A DNA stretch of 64,000 nucleotides, taken from an uncultured Lachnospiraceae bacterium. Lineage in GTDB: Bacteria > Bacillota > Clostridia > Lachnospirales > Lachnospiraceae. The notes below the pieces were generated by a model, which was not told the DNA's origin, made no database searches, and saw nothing but the letters and a program-made list of their open reading frames with translations. The translations under genes were made by a program, and so were the position numbers. Location of the stretch: contig CACYMJ010000003.1 in assembly GCA_902775485.1 (NCBI GenBank), positions 45,258 through 109,257 of the forward strand, in the 5' to 3' direction. Numbering within the stretch: position 1 is the stretch's first letter; every line of letters begins with the position of its first letter. Of the stretch, positions 7,449 through 16,006 are shown one piece after another.

Positions 7449-8090
7449 ATGCCGGAAGATGGCGGGATGAGAGATCATAACAGTGATGCTTTGCATGACG
7501 AAAAGAGGATGTATTCGTTCGTGGAAGAGTTTGCGCGCTCCAAAGGCCTTGAGCAGACGCTTCGCGCTCTGCCGTATGTCCTTAAGATGCACGAGGGACA
7601 GTACAGGAAAGGAAGCCGGGCGGTGCCTTATGTCGTTCACCCGCTTATGATGACATGCCATGCCATATCTCTCGGGCTGTCTGATGATGATCTGCTTTGT
7701 GCTGCACTTCTGCATGATGTGTGTGAGGACTGCAATGTTCCTGTGCAGGACCTTCCCGCAGGGGATGCCGTAAGGTCTGCCGTGGCACTTGTTACGAAGG
7801 ATTTTGAAGCTCTCAGACGATCAGAGGATGAGCTTAAAGAATACTACAGCAGGATATCGGAAAACAGGATCGCCTGCATGGTCAAAGTGCTCGACCGGTG
7901 TAATAACATATCGGGCATGGCCGCGGCCTTTTCAGCCGATAAGATGAACGAATATATAGCCGAGACAGAGAAGTACATTTACCCTATGATGGATATGATC
8001 GCGGAAAAATATCCGGAGTATAAAAATGCGATCTTTCTTATCCGATACCATATGACAAGTGTTATCGAGACCGTAAAGCAGGGAATATGA
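7449..8090 (+). CDS. HD-domain hydrolase, RelA/SpoT-hydrolase-like
   Basis: 213 residues. HPLMMTCHAI, then LLCAALLHDVCEDC (HD pair ~ residues 83-85) and later VKVLDRCNNISG form the metal-binding pattern of the (p)ppGpp-hydrolase branch of the HD superfamily (H…HDxxED…D). No synthetase or TGS/ACT domain is present, so it resembles a small alarmone hydrolase; pyrophosphohydrolase activity on (p)ppGpp or another nucleotide is inferred. ATG 7449 directly follows the TAA of the GGDEF gene, implying translational coupling. Followed 1 base later by the VanX-like gene. Confidence 0.8.
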   Translation: MPEDGGMRDHNSDALHDEKRMYSFVEEFARSKGLEQTLRALPYVLKMHEGQYRKGSRAVPYVVHPLMMTCHAISLGLSDDDLLCAALLHDVCEDCNVPVQDLPAGDAVRSAVALVTKDFEALRRSEDELKEYYSRISENRIACMVKVLDRCNNISGMAAAFSADKMNEYIAETEKYIYPMMDMIAEKYPEYKNAIFLIRYHMTSVIETVKQGI

Positions 8091-8091
8091 C

Positions 8092-8724
8092 ATGAAAAAA
8101 GACGTAAACGATGCATCCGGATTTGTTCTTCTTGCGGACTTTATCCCCGCGATAGTTCAGGAGATCCGGTATTACACAACATATAATTTCGTCGGAGAGA
8201 GGATCGACGGCTACGAGGCTCCGGTGGCGCTTCTTAGCGTGGAAGCGGCAAGGGCACTCAGGAATGTGAGTAACCGTGCGAATGTCATGGGCTACAGGCT
8301 CAAGATCTTTGATGCTTACAGGCCGGTCTGTGCAGTCAAGCATTTCGTGCTCTGGGGGATCGAGGATCTTGATCAGAAGACAAAACCGTTCTTTTACCCC
8401 GATCTTGAGAAACAGGAGCTTTTTAAAAGAGGCTATATCGCCGCGCAGTCAAGCCACAGCCGCGGGAGCACAGTTGATTTGACGCTTCTGGATATGAGTA
8501 CGGGCATGGAGCTTGATATGGGAAGCCCGTTTGACTATTTTTCTGAAATCTCGCATCCGGATAATAAGGACATTACCGAACAGCAGTATGAGAACAGGAT
8601 GATCCTTCGCAACCTTATGATGCAAAACGGCTTTCTGCCGATAGACTGCGAGTGGTGGCATTTTACGCTTAAGGATGAACCTTATCCGGACACATATTTC
8701 GAATTTCCGGTCACACTTATATGA
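8092..8724 (+). CDS. D-Ala-D-Ala dipeptidase, VanX-like
   Basis: 210 residues, matching the peptidase M15D family. YRLKIFDAYRPV (about 64-75) is the substrate-side Arg motif, SSHSRGSTVDLTL (~119-131) gives the zinc ligands His and Asp, and DCEWWHF (~182-188) gives the general-base Glu and the third ligand His. It cleaves D-alanyl-D-alanine, either for wall recycling or glycopeptide tolerance. No vanH/vanA ligase genes are nearby, so a housekeeping role is likelier than vancomycin resistance. No signal peptide: cytosolic. It is the last gene of the GGDEF-HD-VanX row and ends before a strong terminator. Confidence 0.88.
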   Translation: MKKDVNDASGFVLLADFIPAIVQEIRYYTTYNFVGERIDGYEAPVALLSVEAARALRNVSNRANVMGYRLKIFDAYRPVCAVKHFVLWGIEDLDQKTKPFFYPDLEKQELFKRGYIAAQSSHSRGSTVDLTLLDMSTGMELDMGSPFDYFSEISHPDNKDITEQQYENRMILRNLMMQNGFLPIDCEWWHFTLKDEPYPDTYFEFPVTLI

Positions 8725-8810
8725 TGATGGCATCAAAAGGTCAATGAGCGATCAGGCTTTAGTGGACCGCTCTATGACATCTAAAGATTCAACCATGATA
8801 AGAATATATG

Positions 8811-8836
8811 AAAAACGGCCTTTTAGGGCCGTTTTT
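8811..8836 (+). terminator. Intrinsic terminator
   Basis: AAAAACGGCC (8811-8820) pairs with GGCCGTTTTT (8827-8836). The A-run on one side and T-run on the other make it usable on both strands. It separates the VanX-like gene from the TetR operon. Confidence 0.85.
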
Positions 8837-8840
8837 ATTA

Positions 8841-8914
8841 TTTTCGACTGACGGTCGAAAAAGTTGTTGACAAACAACCTGTTGAGGTTTAATATAAAAA
8901 CCGACCGATAGTCG
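8841..8914 (+). promoter_or_regulatory. TetR operon promoter flanked by two dyad operators
   Basis: The promoter is TTGACA (8867-8872), 17-bp spacer, TAATAT (8890-8895). Two copies of the dyad CGAC-N5-GTCG flank it: TTTTCGAC-TGACG-GTCGAAAA at 8841-8861, just upstream of the -35, and CGAC-CGATA-GTCG at 8902-8914, at the transcription start. This is the arrangement expected for autorepression by the TetR-family protein encoded next. Confidence 0.8.
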
Positions 8915-8932
8915 AAAAAGGAGAACATGTTC

Positions 8933-9526
8933 ATGAAAAAAGGGGAAAGACGTAAACAGGAACTTTTGCAGATAGCATACAGGATGTTCTTATCGAAGGG
9001 GTATGAGAACACGAGTGTTGATGAGATCATCGAGGAAGCCGGCATTGCAAAGGGAACCTACTATTATTATTTTCCGAGCAAGGAGCAGACACTTGAGGAA
9101 GTGATCGACATGATGCTCGATAAGGAAGAGGAATATGCAAGACGGATCCTTGAATCTGACCTGCCCATTTCTCAAAAACTGGTCGGTATCGTGGCATCGT
9201 TTCGCCCGGAGGCCGAGGAGATGACGATAAAGGACGCACTTCATGAAGCGGCAAATATCGTGATGCACGATAAGATCAAACATAAACTTATGGACAGACT
9301 CATACCGCTTCTGGCTAAGGTCGGAAGGCAGGGTGTTGACGAGGGTGTGTTTGCATGTTCTGACATTGAGGAGCGTGTGAAGATGATCGTCATACTGTCG
9401 AATGAGGTTTTTGATTCGGGAGATTACAGCGAAGCCGACGTAAGGGTTTTTATCGATACTATCGAGCGGATAATGTATGCGCAGCCGGGATCGATGGCGT
9501 TTATCGCAGACCTTGTCAAGCGATGA
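8933..9526 (+). CDS. TetR/AcrR-family transcriptional regulator
   Basis: 197 residues. The N-terminal HTH is typical: RRKQELLQIAYRMFLSKGYE, TSVDEIIEEAGIAKGTYYYYFPSKEQTLEEV (in part, GIAKGTYYYYFPSKEQ). The C-terminal ligand domain is divergent, as usual. ATG 8933 was chosen because AAGGAG (8918-8923) is then 9 bases away; ATG 8927 would leave only 3. It probably represses itself and the following CPBP and MFS genes through the paired CGAC-N5-GTCG sites. Its stop lies 53 bases before the CPBP start. Inducer unknown. Confidence 0.9.
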   Translation: MKKGERRKQELLQIAYRMFLSKGYENTSVDEIIEEAGIAKGTYYYYFPSKEQTLEEVIDMMLDKEEEYARRILESDLPISQKLVGIVASFRPEAEEMTIKDALHEAANIVMHDKIKHKLMDRLIPLLAKVGRQGVDEGVFACSDIEERVKMIVILSNEVFDSGDYSEADVRVFIDTIERIMYAQPGSMAFIADLVKR

Positions 9527-9576
9527 TCGTGTCGGATACCGGCACTATAAGACTGAATGATAACAGGAGGTTATAC

Positions 9577-10437
9577 ATGGAACACTACATATACAGACCA
9601 AAGAGATTTTACATAACCGTTCTTGCAACAACATGGGGTTTCTGGTTCCTGGCACTGGCATTTAAGGACAGGCCCATCATGTTTTTATTCATGCTGCTTG
9701 GCCTTATAATGCCTGCAACGGTCGCAGTAGTAACGATACTGACATCGGGAAACAAGATGCTAAAGGACGATCTTAAACGTAAGATCGTAGGAGCCTATCG
9801 CATAAGACCGGTGTATCTGCTGCTTGCGATCGCGGTATTTGCCGTCGCGGTCGCGGCCTCGATCGCAGTCTCGCTGCTGTTTGGAGGCTCACCCGATCAG
9901 TTCTCGTTCACCGAAGATTTTTCGTTTTCGATCGGAGGAACATCAGCACTTCTTACGATAGTGCTCGCATCCGTTATCGAGGAACTCGGGTGGAGAGGAT
10001 ACGGCGAAGACTCCGTTGGACAGTATTGCAGCTGGTTTAAGGAATCCCTTATATTTGCAACGATCTGGGCCGTCTGGCACGTGCCGCTTTTCTGGATCCC
10101 GGGTACATACCACTTCGGCCTGAAGGAGCTCGGGCCCATATACATGATCAATTTCCTGGTAAGCACGATACCGATGGATTTTATCCAGACATGGCTGTAT
10201 GTCAAAAACAGACGAAGCATGCTGGCAACGATCATATTCCATCTGTTCATCAATATCTTCCAGGAGAAGGTCGCGATGACGCCCGAGACGAAGATAATAG
10301 AGACCGGTGTCATGACAGTGGTTGCGGCGGTCATCGTTATCACAAATAAAAAGATGTTCTTCGAGACCGACCATATCGGAAGACTTCTGGAAATGCAGTC
10401 GGATGTATCGGGTTTAAAAGAGGAAGACGAAAGTTGA
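9577..10437 (+). CDS. CPBP-family intramembrane metalloprotease
   Basis: 286 residues with about eight hydrophobic segments. The Abi/CaaX-protease motifs are present: VIEELGWRGYGEDSV (~133-147) with the EExxxR signature, then a conserved WHVPLFW (~165-171), and HLFINIF near the end. In bacteria this family is linked with bacteriocin self-immunity and with processing of membrane proteins. Start is ATG 9577 with AGGAGG 6 bases upstream. It overlaps the MFS gene by 4 bases, so both act in one TetR-controlled operon. Confidence 0.85.
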   Translation: MEHYIYRPKRFYITVLATTWGFWFLALAFKDRPIMFLFMLLGLIMPATVAVVTILTSGNKMLKDDLKRKIVGAYRIRPVYLLLAIAVFAVAVAASIAVSLLFGGSPDQFSFTEDFSFSIGGTSALLTIVLASVIEELGWRGYGEDSVGQYCSWFKESLIFATIWAVWHVPLFWIPGTYHFGLKELGPIYMINFLVSTIPMDFIQTWLYVKNRRSMLATIIFHLFINIFQEKVAMTPETKIIETGVMTVVAAVIVITNKKMFFETDHIGRLLEMQSDVSGLKEEDES

Positions 10438-11657
10438 GTCGTAATTTTAAAAAGTTCATGCTGCTTTGGAGCGGGGAGCTGATATCCTCGATCGGAGGAG
10501 GGCTGACTTCCTTTGGCCTCGGAGTATACATATTTAATAAAACCGGAAGCGCAGCCGGCATGGCACTTGTAACGCTCCTCGGATTTCTGCCGACGCTTGT
10601 GCTCGGAGTGCCTGCCGGAGTGCTTGCCGACAGATATGACAGAAGACTATTGATGATGCTCGGCGACGGATGCTCGGCGCTTGGGATAATATACATACTC
10701 ATCTGCATGCTCTCAGGCGGGGCAAGTCTTGCACAGATATGTACGGGAGTGCTTGTAAGTTCGGTTTTCTCGGCTCTTCTTGAGCCGTCCTACAAGGCGA
10801 CGATCACGGATCTTCTTACAAAGGAGGAATTCTCGAAAGCCAGCGGTCTTGTGTCGGTGGCGGGCAGTGCGAGATACCTGTTTTCGCCCGTTATCGCCGG
10901 CCTTCTTCTGGGCGTAGCCGATGTAAAGCTTCTTCTCATAATAGACATATGCACGTTCTTTTTGACCGTGGCCGGTGCGGCGATAGTAAGGAAAGGTACG
11001 CCGTCAAATGCAACTGAAGATAATGAATCTTTTATAAGAAGCCTGAAGGATGGATGGAAGATACTTACAGAAAAACACGGAGTGCTCATGCTCGTTATCG
11101 TCTCATCATTCATCACGCTTTTTATGGGAATGTTTCAGATACTGGCGGAGCCGTTCATACTTTCATTTTCCGATGCGACCACGCTCGGGATAGCGGAAAC
11201 CGTATGTGCCAGCGGCATGCTTGTATCGGCAATATATCTTGGAATGCGCGGCATTAAAAGCGGTTATGCGCTCAAAATGGCTATCGCGCTTTCGGCTGCG
11301 GGTCTTTTCATGATCGGTTTTGGGGCAACGCTTAACATAGTTGTCATAGCGGTGTTCGGCTTTCTGTTTTTCGCTTCGCTTCCGGTCGCAAATAACTGTC
11401 TTGACTATCTTGTGCGTACCAACATCCCGAATGATGCGCAGGGAAGGGCATGGGGTCTTATAGGTCTTATTTCCCAGCTCGGCTATGTTGTGGCATATGC
11501 GCTTTCCGGAGTTGCTGCCGATGCCATCGGAGAAGGTACCGCTCTTGGCGTCGGGAGAGGTGCTGCGATAGTGATAATCGCTTCGGGGATATGTCTTGCC
11601 CTGATCGCGATCAGCATCGCATTTATCAGGAGCATACGCTCGCTTGAAAGCGTATGA
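10434..11657 (+). CDS. MFS transporter, drug-efflux-like
   Basis: 407 residues with about 12 membrane segments. The N-terminal half holds the MFS signature loop GVLADRYDRRLLMMLGD (~63-79) and the pattern ISSIGGGLTSFGLGVYIFNKTGSA typical of the macrolide-efflux (MefA/enterobactin exporter-like) branch. The start is TTG 10434, whose last two bases belong to the TGA of the CPBP gene. It is likely to export a toxic compound sensed by the TetR protein; the substrate cannot be read from sequence. Confidence 0.88.
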   Translation: MSRNFKKFMLLWSGELISSIGGGLTSFGLGVYIFNKTGSAAGMALVTLLGFLPTLVLGVPAGVLADRYDRRLLMMLGDGCSALGIIYILICMLSGGASLAQICTGVLVSSVFSALLEPSYKATITDLLTKEEFSKASGLVSVAGSARYLFSPVIAGLLLGVADVKLLLIIDICTFFLTVAGAAIVRKGTPSNATEDNESFIRSLKDGWKILTEKHGVLMLVIVSSFITLFMGMFQILAEPFILSFSDATTLGIAETVCASGMLVSAIYLGMRGIKSGYALKMAIALSAAGLFMIGFGATLNIVVIAVFGFLFFASLPVANNCLDYLVRTNIPNDAQGRAWGLIGLISQLGYVVAYALSGVAADAIGEGTALGVGRGAAIVIIASGICLALIAISIAFIRSIRSLESV

Positions 11658-11717
11658 GCAGGATCAGCCTGCAGAAACAGGCATCTGTATACGGAAGATA
11701 ACCGGGAACAAATAAGA

Positions 11718-11745
11718 TTGACAATAGTCATCCGAGCGATAATAA
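11718..11745 (+). promoter_or_regulatory. Promoter for the HD-GYP gene
   Basis: TTGACA (11718-11723), 16-bp spacer, TAATAA (11740-11745); TAATAT at 11743-11748 is an alternative -10 with a longer spacer. The following gene starts at 11769 with TTGGAG as ribosome binding site. Confidence 0.55.
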
Positions 11746-11768
11746 TATAGTGGCTTGGAGATTATTGC

Positions 11769-13826
11769 ATGGATAATAATAAGAAAAAAGGCATAACAAA
11801 AAGGACGGTATATATGATACTGGTCCTTATCACATATGCAGCGGCATCCGGTTTTATCGCCATCATTGCCAGATCCCATGAAACGATCCCGTTTATGGGA
11901 GGACAGATCCCGATATCAATGTTTACGGGTGTTCTGTCTTCGCTTTCAAACATCTGTATCATTTTCCTGGTGGTTTTTTTTAGAAAACCCGGTTTTATCA
12001 TCGCGCTAATACTTCTGCTCGTACAGTATCCCATGATGATCATGAGTTATATCAGGGGAGGCAACGTTGCGCCTCTTACCGGACTGTTTTCCAACGCTTT
12101 TACGATCGCCGCGATCATACTTATATACAGAAGGAACAAGAAGATCGTCCGCTATCAGAAGGATGAGGTCGATCATCTTCGTGAACAGCAGAGGGCCTCA
12201 AGGCGCCTGTTTGAACAGACGGCAACGGCTCTTGTAAATGCCATCGATGCAAAGGATGCATACTCTCACGGTCATTCGATAAGAGTTGCGGATTATTCCG
12301 AGATGATCGCCAGGATCCTCGGAAAGGATGAGGAGGAGTGCAGAAAGATCTATTATTCGGCGCTTCTTCATGATGTGGGAAAGATCGGCATCCCGAATGC
12401 CATCATTAATAAGAGGGGAAAGCTTACACCCGAGGAATATGATGTCATCAAGGAACATCCTGTAAAGGGAAATGCCATACTAAAGAGCATAGACGAATAT
12501 CCCTATCTTTCGATAGGAGCTCTTTCACATCACGAGCGTTATGACGGCAAGGGTTATCCGGAAGGGCTTAAGGGAGAGGATATCAATGAGATAGCCAGGA
12601 TAATCGCGGTCGCCGATGCTTATGATGCAATGTCATCAAACAGAAGTTACAGGAATACGCTTCCCCAGCAGATAGTACGCGAAGAGATCGTTAAGGGTGC
12701 CGGTACGCAGTTCGATCCGCAGATCGCTGTTATCATGCAGGAACTGATAGATGCCGACCCCGAATATACCATGCGGGAGCACAGCATTGTCAGTGAGCTC
12801 GGCGGCAGGAGTGAACTTGAATGCAGCGAGTACAGGAGCGACGTGTCTGACGGTATTCTTTTGACAAAGAATATCACAAGGATACATATGAGAGTCGTCA
12901 ATGGTGTGAGTGATGGTGCAGGTGCATCCCTTATACTGTTTGATTCGCTTGACGGCAGATATCATGAGGATGAAAAGACGGTTCGCGAACTCGTTTACTA
13001 TGAGTATTGCGAGATAAATCTTGAGGGTGGCGCGGTCAATAAGGGTGCCAGGGTAATTGAAACATCCTCAGCCGCACTTGCGCCCGGTCAGCGTCCGAAG
13101 GGTACTTACGATATAGAAGCGGTCAAGTTCAAGGATCACGTGAGGATCATGATAGATGACAACGAAAAATCAACCGTGATCACCGTTGCGCTTCCGGACA
13201 GCTCCAGATTTGCATATATAGGAATGACCGGAAGGGACTGCCGAATAAGCGATGTTTCCATCATAAAGGATGAGAATGAGGTGGATGAAGGTTATATAGA
13301 CAGGATCGCCGAAGAGATCAGTTATATCGATGGCCCAGAAGGAGATATCCCCAACGTACAGATCGACGGCCACAGGACCGCTTATTCACAGGGCATTAAA
13401 CTGTCCGAAAAGATGAATATAACATTCCATTCAATGAGCCTGCCTACGGCACGCCTTGTATGGCATTGTCCTTATTTTCTCATATACACTTCCAATGACG
13501 GGAAGATAGGATCAAAAGGATACAGGGAATACGCGCTCATCCGCCTTGACGGGGAGAGCGCGGATACATATGCCGGTGCGAAGAACACGCTTGTCACCAA
13601 GGTAAATGAAGGCTTTACCGGCTGGGATGCCTGGAAGGAGAGCAACAAAAAAGGATTCGATGCTTCGGTGTCGATAACAAGGAGCGGCAATGAGATATTC
13701 TTTACCACGGAAAATCTCGGGGTCAGCGTAAGAAATGATACGAAGCTTGAGAATGCTCCCGGGGAAATATATGTTGCACTAACAGGCGACCAGTGCGCAG
13801 TTTCCGATATCAGAATAAACAATTGA
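11769..13826 (+). CDS. Membrane HD-GYP phosphodiesterase with two tandem C-terminal beta-domains
   Basis: 685 residues. Four hydrophobic segments occupy about 12-120. A short coiled linker (RYQKDEVDHLREQQRASRR) leads to an HD-GYP domain (~150-330) with ALLHDVGKIGIP, HHERYDGKGYPEGL and ARIIAVADAYDAM, all catalytic residues present; it should hydrolyse cyclic di-GMP. The last ~320 residues are unusual: two segments end in matching motifs, AYIGMTGRDCRISDVSI (~485) and YVALTGDQCAVSDIRI (the C-terminus), so this part is an internal duplication. They look like concanavalin-type beta-sandwich domains, predicted to be cytosolic. Single-gene transcript. Confidence 0.85.
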   Translation: MDNNKKKGITKRTVYMILVLITYAAASGFIAIIARSHETIPFMGGQIPISMFTGVLSSLSNICIIFLVVFFRKPGFIIALILLLVQYPMMIMSYIRGGNVAPLTGLFSNAFTIAAIILIYRRNKKIVRYQKDEVDHLREQQRASRRLFEQTATALVNAIDAKDAYSHGHSIRVADYSEMIARILGKDEEECRKIYYSALLHDVGKIGIPNAIINKRGKLTPEEYDVIKEHPVKGNAILKSIDEYPYLSIGALSHHERYDGKGYPEGLKGEDINEIARIIAVADAYDAMSSNRSYRNTLPQQIVREEIVKGAGTQFDPQIAVIMQELIDADPEYTMREHSIVSELGGRSELECSEYRSDVSDGILLTKNITRIHMRVVNGVSDGAGASLILFDSLDGRYHEDEKTVRELVYYEYCEINLEGGAVNKGARVIETSSAALAPGQRPKGTYDIEAVKFKDHVRIMIDDNEKSTVITVALPDSSRFAYIGMTGRDCRISDVSIIKDENEVDEGYIDRIAEEISYIDGPEGDIPNVQIDGHRTAYSQGIKLSEKMNITFHSMSLPTARLVWHCPYFLIYTSNDGKIGSKGYREYALIRLDGESADTYAGAKNTLVTKVNEGFTGWDAWKESNKKGFDASVSITRSGNEIFFTTENLGVSVRNDTKLENAPGEIYVALTGDQCAVSDIRINN

Positions 13827-13829
13827 TCG

Positions 13830-13844
13830 AATTTTCTGATAATT
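13830..13844. promoter_or_regulatory. CodY-box-like site
   Basis: AATTTTCTGATAATT differs at one position from the CodY consensus AATTTTCWGAAAATT. It ends 4 bases before the -35 of the topA-codY promoter, suggesting feedback control by CodY in response to branched-chain amino acids and GTP. Confidence 0.6.
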
Positions 13845-13848
13845 CCCC

Positions 13849-13877
13849 TTGCTATCAAAAAAATTTTATTGTATAGT
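13849..13877 (+). promoter_or_regulatory. topA-codY promoter
   Basis: TTGCTA (13849-13854), 17-bp spacer, TATAGT (13872-13877). Just downstream, CGGGAC-GGTT-GTCCCG (13890-13905) can form a short leader hairpin before the ribosome binding site TGGAGG. Confidence 0.7.
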
Positions 13878-13930
13878 ATGGCTTGCTGACGGGACGGTTG
13901 TCCCGATTATTATCATGGAGGCATTTACGG

Positions 13931-16006
13931 ATGGCAAAATATCTTGTCATAGTGGAATCACCTGCTAAGGTAAAAACTATCAAAAAATTTCTGGGACCGA
14001 ACTACGAGGTCATGGCATCGATGGGACATGTACGCGACCTTCCCAAGAGCCAGATAGGCGTTAGCCCCGAAAACGATTTTGACCCCAAATACATTACAAT
14101 AAGAGGAAAAGGCGATCTGATCGCATCACTCAGAAAGGAAGCCAAAAAGGCTGAGAAGATCTATCTTGCTACCGACCCGGACCGAGAGGGAGAGGCGATC
14201 AGCTGGCATCTTACATATGCATTAAAGCTTGAAGGCAAGAAGGTTTACAGGATCACCTTCAACGAGATCACGAAAAACGCGGTCAAGGAGTCGCTAAAAC
14301 ATCCCCGCGAGATCGATATGGATCTTGTTGATGCACAGCAGGCAAGAAGAGTACTCGATCGAATGGTCGGATACGGGATCTCTCCGGTGCTTTGGGCAAA
14401 GGTTAAAAGAGGACTGTCTGCGGGACGTGTGCAGTCCGTGGCACTTAGGCTCATATGCGAGCGCGAGGATGAGATCGCAGCTTTTATTCCGGAAGAATAC
14501 TGGACAGTTGATGCGCTCCTTAACGCCAAGGGTGAGAAGAAGCCGCTGACGGCGCATTTTACCGGAGATGAGAACGGTAAGATAACCATAGGATCCGAGA
14601 AGGAAAAAAACAGGATAGTAGATGAAGTAAAAAAGGAAACCTTTGAGATCCTCGAGGTCAAAAAGGGAGAGCGGGCCAGAAAGGCACCGCTTCCGTTCAC
14701 TACGAGTACGCTTCAGCAGGAAGCAGGCAAGGTGCTTAACTTCTCGACACAGAAGACGATGCGTATCGCCCAGCAGTTATATGAAGGCATTGACATCAAG
14801 GGCGAGGGTACGATCGGTGTGATCACCTATCTTCGTACCGACAGTATCAGGATCGCAGATGAAGCGGTCGCTTCCGCAAAGGAATATATCACGGATAATT
14901 ACGGAAAACAGTATGCCAGGGATGACGTTCCCGAACAGAAGGGAAAATCGTCCAAGAAGATACAGGATGCTCATGAAGCGATCCGTCCGACCGATATAGC
15001 AAGGACTCCCACGGCCATTAAGGATTCGCTCTCAAGAGACCAGTTAAGGCTTTATACACTCATATGGAACAGATATACGGCATGCAGAATGTCCGATGCG
15101 GCATACGCGACAACGAACGTCAAGATAGGTGCCGGAAAATACAGATTTTCCGTATCAGCCTCAAAGTGCACGTTTGACGGTTTCATGAAAGTGTATAAGG
15201 AAAGCGATGAGAAGGAAGTTACCGACAATGTTATCCTGACGGATCTTGAAAAGGGAATGAAACTCTCGATCAAAGATATGGAAGATAAGCAGCATTTCAC
15301 CCAGCCGCCCGCACACTTTACGGAAAGTTCGCTTGTAAAGGCTCTTGAAGAGCAGGGAATCGGAAGGCCGAGTACATATGCTCCGACGATCACAACAATC
15401 ATCGCAAGAAGATATGTAATAAAGGAAGACCGGAATCTGTTCGTTACCGAAATGGGTGAGGCAGTAAACAAGATCATGAAGGAAGCTTTTCCGAGTATCG
15501 TTGATGTCCGGTTTACCGCCAATCTTGAGATGCTTCTCGATAACGTCGAAGAAGGTGAGATCAACTGGAAGACGATCATCAGGAATTTTTATCCGGATCT
15601 TGAAAGCGCGGTAAAGACTGCGGAAGAGGAACTTGCCAAGGTTGAGATAAAGGATGAGGTATCCGACGTCAAGTGCGATCAGTGCGGACGGATGATGGTC
15701 ATAAAATACGGACCTCACGGAAAATTCCTGGCATGTCCGGGCTTTCCCGAGTGCCGCAATACCAAGCCGTATCTTGAAAAGATCGGTGTTGCCTGTCCTG
15801 TCTGCGGCAAGGATATCGTGATACGCAAGACCAAGAAGGGACGTACGTTCTACGGCTGTGAATCAGGTGCCGACTGCACCTTCATGTCATGGCAAAGACC
15901 CGTCAACGTAAAGTGCGAAAAGTGCGGATCGCTGATGGTACGCAAAGGCAGCAAACTGATGTGCATGAATGAAGAATGTAAACACATTCAAGAGGACAAC
16001 AGATGA
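13931..16006 (+). CDS. topA: DNA topoisomerase I
   Basis: 691 residues, the normal length for Firmicute type IA topoisomerase. The TOPRIM domain has VESPAKVKTIKKFLG (~7-21) and TDPDREGEAISWHL (~82-95). The active-site Tyr is in GVITYLRTDSIRI (~300). Three C-terminal zinc ribbons are visible (CDQCGRMMVIKYG…, CPVCGKDIVIRK…, CEKCGSLMVRKGSK…). It relaxes negative supercoils behind RNA polymerase. ATG 13931 follows TGGAGG; earlier in-frame starts lie in the promoter and are rejected. Its TGA overlaps the codY ATG (ATGA), so the two are cotranscribed. Confidence 0.97.
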   Translation: MAKYLVIVESPAKVKTIKKFLGPNYEVMASMGHVRDLPKSQIGVSPENDFDPKYITIRGKGDLIASLRKEAKKAEKIYLATDPDREGEAISWHLTYALKLEGKKVYRITFNEITKNAVKESLKHPREIDMDLVDAQQARRVLDRMVGYGISPVLWAKVKRGLSAGRVQSVALRLICEREDEIAAFIPEEYWTVDALLNAKGEKKPLTAHFTGDENGKITIGSEKEKNRIVDEVKKETFEILEVKKGERARKAPLPFTTSTLQQEAGKVLNFSTQKTMRIAQQLYEGIDIKGEGTIGVITYLRTDSIRIADEAVASAKEYITDNYGKQYARDDVPEQKGKSSKKIQDAHEAIRPTDIARTPTAIKDSLSRDQLRLYTLIWNRYTACRMSDAAYATTNVKIGAGKYRFSVSASKCTFDGFMKVYKESDEKEVTDNVILTDLEKGMKLSIKDMEDKQHFTQPPAHFTESSLVKALEEQGIGRPSTYAPTITTIIARRYVIKEDRNLFVTEMGEAVNKIMKEAFPSIVDVRFTANLEMLLDNVEEGEINWKTIIRNFYPDLESAVKTAEEELAKVEIKDEVSDVKCDQCGRMMVIKYGPHGKFLACPGFPECRNTKPYLEKIGVACPVCGKDIVIRKTKKGRTFYGCESGADCTFMSWQRPVNVKCEKCGSLMVRKGSKLMCMNEECKHIQEDNR

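Noticed and set aside
8092-8724. Vancomycin-resistance cluster
   Set aside because: Only a VanX-like dipeptidase is present; no vanH/vanA-type ligase, vanS/vanR or vanY next to it.
13890-13905. Riboswitch in the topA leader
   Set aside because: Only a single 6-bp hairpin with a 4-base loop; no aptamer-like conserved blocks.
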